Assembly: GCA_046734915.1 (NCBI GenBank)
Contig: JBKPSC010000324.1
Coordinates: 1-8,371 of the forward strand
Direction: 5' to 3'
DNA length: 8,371 bases
Source of the DNA: VFZL01 sp046734915
GTDB taxonomy: Bacteria; Acidobacteriota; Vicinamibacteria; Vicinamibacterales; CAVVIG01
The translations under genes were made by a program, and so were the position numbers. Each line of letters starts with the position of its first letter. Positions within the stretch are counted from its first letter, which is position 1. This document shows positions 5,653-8,371 of the stretch, in pieces. The notes under the pieces are model-generated. The model did no database searches. It saw only the letters and a program-made list of their open reading frames with translations, and was not told the origin of the DNA.

Positions 5653-6858
5653 ATGAAGGGGACGCGTAAGCTGTACGCAGGAGTCGCGGGCGTGGGACTC
5701 CTGGTTGCCCTAGGCGTGGGCCAGTACTGGCTGGGAACTGTCGCCACGGCGGCACAAGCCGGGGGCGCCAAGCAGGCGCCGCGCTTTGAAGTCGATCCGC
5801 TGTGGCCGAAGCCATTTCCGAACCACTGGCTGCTCGGCAACACCATCGGCGTGTCGGTCGATTCTCGAAATCATGTGTGGATCATCCACCGCAGCTCCGC
5901 CTCGCTCGGCAACAACGAGAAGGGCATGGAGCTTCAGCCGCCGACGTCGAGCCACTGCTGCAAAGGTGCCCCGCCGGTCATCGAATTCGACCCGGCTGGC
6001 ACCGTGGTCGGCTCCTGGGGCGGCCCCGTCGCCGGCGCGCCGTATGATTGGCCCGAATCCAATCACGGCATCACGGTCGAGAGCAACGGCACGGTGTGGA
6101 TCGGCGGCAACGGGCCGGCCGACGGCCTCGTGCTGAAGTTCACCCGTGAGGGCAAGTTCATCAAGCAGATCGGCAAGAAGGGCGTGAAGGCCGACAGCAA
6201 CGCCACCGACCACTTCTTCCAGGTCGCCAAGATCTTCGTCGACGAGAAGGGCGGCGAGGCGTACATCTCCGACGGCTACGGCAACAAGCGCGTGGCGGTC
6301 CTCGACAAGGAAACCGGTGCCTTCAAGCGGTACTGGGGCGCCTACGGCAACAAGCCGAGCGACGAGAACCTCGGTCGTTACAATCCGAGCCAGCCGCTCG
6401 TGCAGCAGTTCCGCAACCCGGTGCACTGCGCCGAGCTCTCGGTCGACAACATCGTGTATGTCTGCGACCGCGTGAACGACCGCATCCAGACCTTCTCGAA
6501 GGAAGGCAAGTTCATCAAGGAAGTTCAGATCGAGAAGGACTCCCTGGCCGACGGCTCGGTGTGGGACATCGTCTTCTCGAAGGATCCGCAGCAGCGGTTC
6601 CTTTACCTGGCTGACGGCCGGAATCAGAAGCTTCACATCCTCGACCGGCAGTCGCTCGAGGTCCTGACCTCGTTCGGCGAGGGCGGCCGTCAGGTGGGTC
6701 AGTGGTACGGTCTGCATTCGCTGGCGGTCGACAGCGCCGGCAACCTGTATACGACTGAAACCTACGAGGGCAAGCGGATCCAGAAGTTCGTGTTCAAGGG
6801 CATCGGGCCGGTCACGGCTCGCTACCAGGGCACGGTCCGTCCGACCGGCACCCGCTAG
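5653..6858 (+). CDS. Exported six-bladed NHL propeller, PAL-like (copy 2)
   Basis: A 401-residue paralogue of the gene at 4201. About two thirds of residues are identical over the last 195 by eye; the signal region and residues 82-102 diverge most. GGAGG at 5644-5648 supports ATG 5653. Residues 1-35 form a signal peptide or anchor, and 43-380 the propeller. The PAL-like active-site set is complete: R80 in IIHR, H138 in SNHGI, Y209 in DGYGN, H258 in PVHCAE, R273 in CDRVNDR and H355 in LHSLAVD. A vicinal Cys pair (102-103) and two further cysteines (259, 271) are shared with copy 1. The same kind of zinc-dependent periplasmic lyase or hydrolase is inferred, with substrate unknown. It has its own promoter and an upstream terminator, so the pair is a tandem duplication under separate control, not an operon. 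No frameshift or loss of key residues suggests decay. Confidence 0.87.
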   Translation: MKGTRKLYAGVAGVGLLVALGVGQYWLGTVATAAQAGGAKQAPRFEVDPLWPKPFPNHWLLGNTIGVSVDSRNHVWIIHRSSASLGNNEKGMELQPPTSSHCCKGAPPVIEFDPAGTVVGSWGGPVAGAPYDWPESNHGITVESNGTVWIGGNGPADGLVLKFTREGKFIKQIGKKGVKADSNATDHFFQVAKIFVDEKGGEAYISDGYGNKRVAVLDKETGAFKRYWGAYGNKPSDENLGRYNPSQPLVQQFRNPVHCAELSVDNIVYVCDRVNDRIQTFSKEGKFIKEVQIEKDSLADGSVWDIVFSKDPQQRFLYLADGRNQKLHILDRQSLEVLTSFGEGGRQVGQWYGLHSLAVDSAGNLYTTETYEGKRIQKFVFKGIGPVTARYQGTVRPTGTR

Positions 6859-6876
6859 GTCGCTCCGTTTTCTGTC

Positions 6877-6913
6877 AGCCGGTCCGGTGTCCTCCGCGGA
6901 CGCCGGACCGGTT
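6877..6913 (+). other. Long GC-rich hairpin after propeller copy 2
   Basis: The arms 6877-6892 and 6898-6913 pair over 16 positions with two G-T wobbles and a five-base loop TCCGC. No T tract follows, so it is not a standard intrinsic terminator. It may protect the 3' end of the mRNA, assist Rho-dependent or U-tract-less termination, or be a palindromic repeat element. Confidence 0.55.
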
Positions 6914-6938
6914 CGATACCCGCCGATTTAGCCATATC

Positions 6939-6970
6939 TGTTGACGCTTCGTTCGTGTGTCGGTGAGCGT
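6939..6970 (+). promoter_or_regulatory. Candidate promoter block of the DUF5916 gene
   Basis: TGTTGACGCTT at 6939-6949 is identical to the -35 block before the ThuA gene (1374-1384). It is followed, as there, by TTCGT and an AGCGT (6966-6970) at nearly the same distance. TTGACG is a good -35, but the -10 is poor. The 94 bases between AGCGT and the ATG at 7064 are unassigned. Confidence 0.3.
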
Positions 6971-7063
6971 GTGCCGCGTCTCCTGTCCAGGGAGAGCGGC
7001 GTGCGTGTGTCACGTTGACTAGAGTCAGCGGCGCAGGGGTTTGAGAGAAGGGGTTCAGGATTG

Positions 7064-8371
7064 ATGAGCAGTCTCGTATTCCGGATCACGGCCGCGATGG
7101 CGCTGATGTGCGGCGCCGGTGCCGTGTCAGCCGCGGCCCAGGGAGGGTCCGCGCCGCCGGCGGCTGGAGGCCAGCCGGGTCGCAGCGCCCAAGCCGTCGC
7201 CGTCAAGCGCATGAGCGGCGCCAGGACCGCGGAGCCGCCGACGATCGACGGCGTTCTGGACGATCGCGCGTGGGACGCCGCTACTCCCGTCAGTGATTTC
7301 GTGCAGGCCGAACCGACCGAAGGTTCGCCAGCCACCGAGCGGACCGACGTCCGCCTGCTGTTCGACGACAACGCCCTCTACATCGGCGTCATGTGCTACG
7401 ACTCGGAGCCGTCGCAAATCGTCACGACCGACTCGCGCCGCGACTCCAGCCTGAACGACATGGACTCGTTCCAAATCATCTTCGACACCTACCTCGATCG
7501 CCAGAACGGATTCATCTTCGGCACCAACGCGCTCGGGATGGAATATGACGCGCAGGTCAGAAACGAAGGCGAGACGCAGTCGAGCGGACCGCCGTCGCTC
7601 GGCCGCACCTCCGGCGGATCGGGTGGCGGCCTGAACGTCAATTGGGACGGCGCATGGACCGTCAAGTCGCAGATCTCCGACAAGGGCTGGTCCGCGGAGT
7701 TCAGAATCCCGCTGCGCACGCTTCGCTACGGTCCGCCGCCGCAGACGTGGGGCGTGAACTTCGCCCGCAACATCCGCCGCAAGCGCGAGCAGGTGTACTG
7801 GTCGCCGATCTCACGCGTGTACAACATCACGCGCCTGTCGTCGGCCGGCGAGGTCCGCGATATGCAGCTGCGCACGCCGATGAACCTCAAGGTGATGCCG
7901 TACGCGATCAGCACGTCGAACCGGAATTTCACGCCCGGGGCGACACTCGACAGCGACGCCGACTGGGGCGTGGATGCCAAGGTCGGCGTCACGTCGAGCC
8001 TGAACCTCGATCTGACCTACAACACCGATTTCGCGCAGGTTGAAGTCGACGAGCAGCAAATCAACCTCACCCGGTTCAACCTGCTCTTCCCGGAGAAGCG
8101 GCCGTTCTTCCTCGAGAACCGCGGCCTCTTTGCCGTCGGCCGCAATGGCGAGGTGGATTTGTTCTTCAGCCGCCGCATCGGCATCAACGACAGCGGCGCC
8201 CTCATCCCGATTCGCGGCGGCGCCCGGTTGACCGGCAAGGCCAACGGTGTCAACGTCGGCATCATCGACATGCAGACCGAGTCGGTGGGCGATGCGCTCC
8301 GCCCCACGACCTTCACCCCGGCCAATAACTTCTTTGCCGGGCGGGTGAGCAAGGACCTGCCGAGTCGATCC
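7064..8371 (+). CDS. CBM9-like/DUF5916 outer-membrane protein (3' partial)
   Basis: The frame is open to the right edge; 436 residues are present. ATG 7064 is preceded by AGGA (7057-7060) and AAGGGG (7048-7053) and opens a signal peptide of about 25 residues ending AAAQ. Residues 55-225 match the family 9 carbohydrate-binding-like domain: PTIDGVLDDRAWDAA at 59-73, VRLLFDDNALYIGV at 96-109, and FEVRIPL-type FRIPLRTLRYG at 213-223. From about 270 begins the DUF5916 part, with the hallmark TDFAQVEVDEQQINLTRFN (321-339), FPEKRPFFLEN (342-352) and FSRRIG (368-373). The family continues into a predicted outer-membrane beta-barrel, which lies beyond the window. It is common in Acidobacteriota and Bacteroidota, often near exported hydrolases or TonB systems. 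The ligand is unknown, and sugar binding is inferred only from the fold. It follows the propeller gene on the same strand but has its own upstream region. Confidence 0.88.
   Translation, partial: MSSLVFRITAAMALMCGAGAVSAAAQGGSAPPAAGGQPGRSAQAVAVKRMSGARTAEPPTIDGVLDDRAWDAATPVSDFVQAEPTEGSPATERTDVRLLFDDNALYIGVMCYDSEPSQIVTTDSRRDSSLNDMDSFQIIFDTYLDRQNGFIFGTNALGMEYDAQVRNEGETQSSGPPSLGRTSGGSGGGLNVNWDGAWTVKSQISDKGWSAEFRIPLRTLRYGPPPQTWGVNFARNIRRKREQVYWSPISRVYNITRLSSAGEVRDMQLRTPMNLKVMPYAISTSNRNFTPGATLDSDADWGVDAKVGVTSSLNLDLTYNTDFAQVEVDEQQINLTRFNLLFPEKRPFFLENRGLFAVGRNGEVDLFFSRRIGINDSGALIPIRGGARLTGKANGVNVGIIDMQTESVGDALRPTTFTPANNFFAGRVSKDLPSRS

Noticed and set aside
7016..7027. Inverted repeat TGACT-AG-AGTCA before the DUF5916 gene as an operator
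   Set aside because: Five-base arms are short enough to arise by chance and no second copy supports it.
7127..7474. Minus-strand open frame opposite the DUF5916 gene
   Set aside because: It has no recognisable features and lies fully within a sense gene with strong family motifs.

Overview
The window is GC-rich, densely coding bacterial DNA. Exported NHL-propeller proteins, a ThuA-domain protein, a DUF5916 outer-membrane protein, a copper-monooxygenase/TPR fusion and intergenic arrays of short degenerate repeats together look most like an uncultured Acidobacteriota genome, perhaps Vicinamibacteria. That placement is inference from gene content and sequence style; no rRNA or marker gene is present.

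Layout: (1) 2-1363, the 3' part of a PHM-type copper monooxygenase fused to TPR repeats, running off the left edge. (2) 1447-2621, a two-gene unit of a secreted ThuA-domain protein and a small membrane-anchored CPCGC cysteine protein, joined by a GTGA stop/start overlap. (3) 2622-2749, a convergent intergenic region filled by a nested inverted repeat built from degenerate CTTAGGT heptamers. (4) 2750-4108 (minus), a HupE/UreJ-type membrane protein, divergent from (5) 4201-5397, an exported six-bladed NHL propeller. (6) 5398-5652, a second heptamer array, a GAACCC-type repeat, a strong terminator and a promoter. (7) 5653-6858, a paralogue of the first propeller. (8) 6859-7063, a long hairpin and a promoter region. 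(9) 7064 to the right edge, the first 436 residues of a DUF5916 protein with a family 9 carbohydrate-binding-like domain. No gene-free stretch exceeds 300 bases.

Almost every product has an export signal or membrane segment, so the region encodes envelope and periplasmic functions. The most interesting point is that the first gene keeps the metal ligands of peptidylglycine alpha-hydroxylating monooxygenase (PHM) that fall inside the window. Both propellers keep the zinc histidines and the catalytic Arg and Tyr of peptidyl-alpha-hydroxyglycine lyase (PAL). These are the two halves of animal peptide-amidating enzyme PAM, here as separate genes a few kilobases apart. Whether they act together, and on peptides at all, cannot be told from sequence alone. 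Upstream regions of the ThuA gene and the DUF5916 gene share a promoter-like block, and an 8-mer TTCGCGTA recurs in three intergenic regions, hinting at shared regulation.
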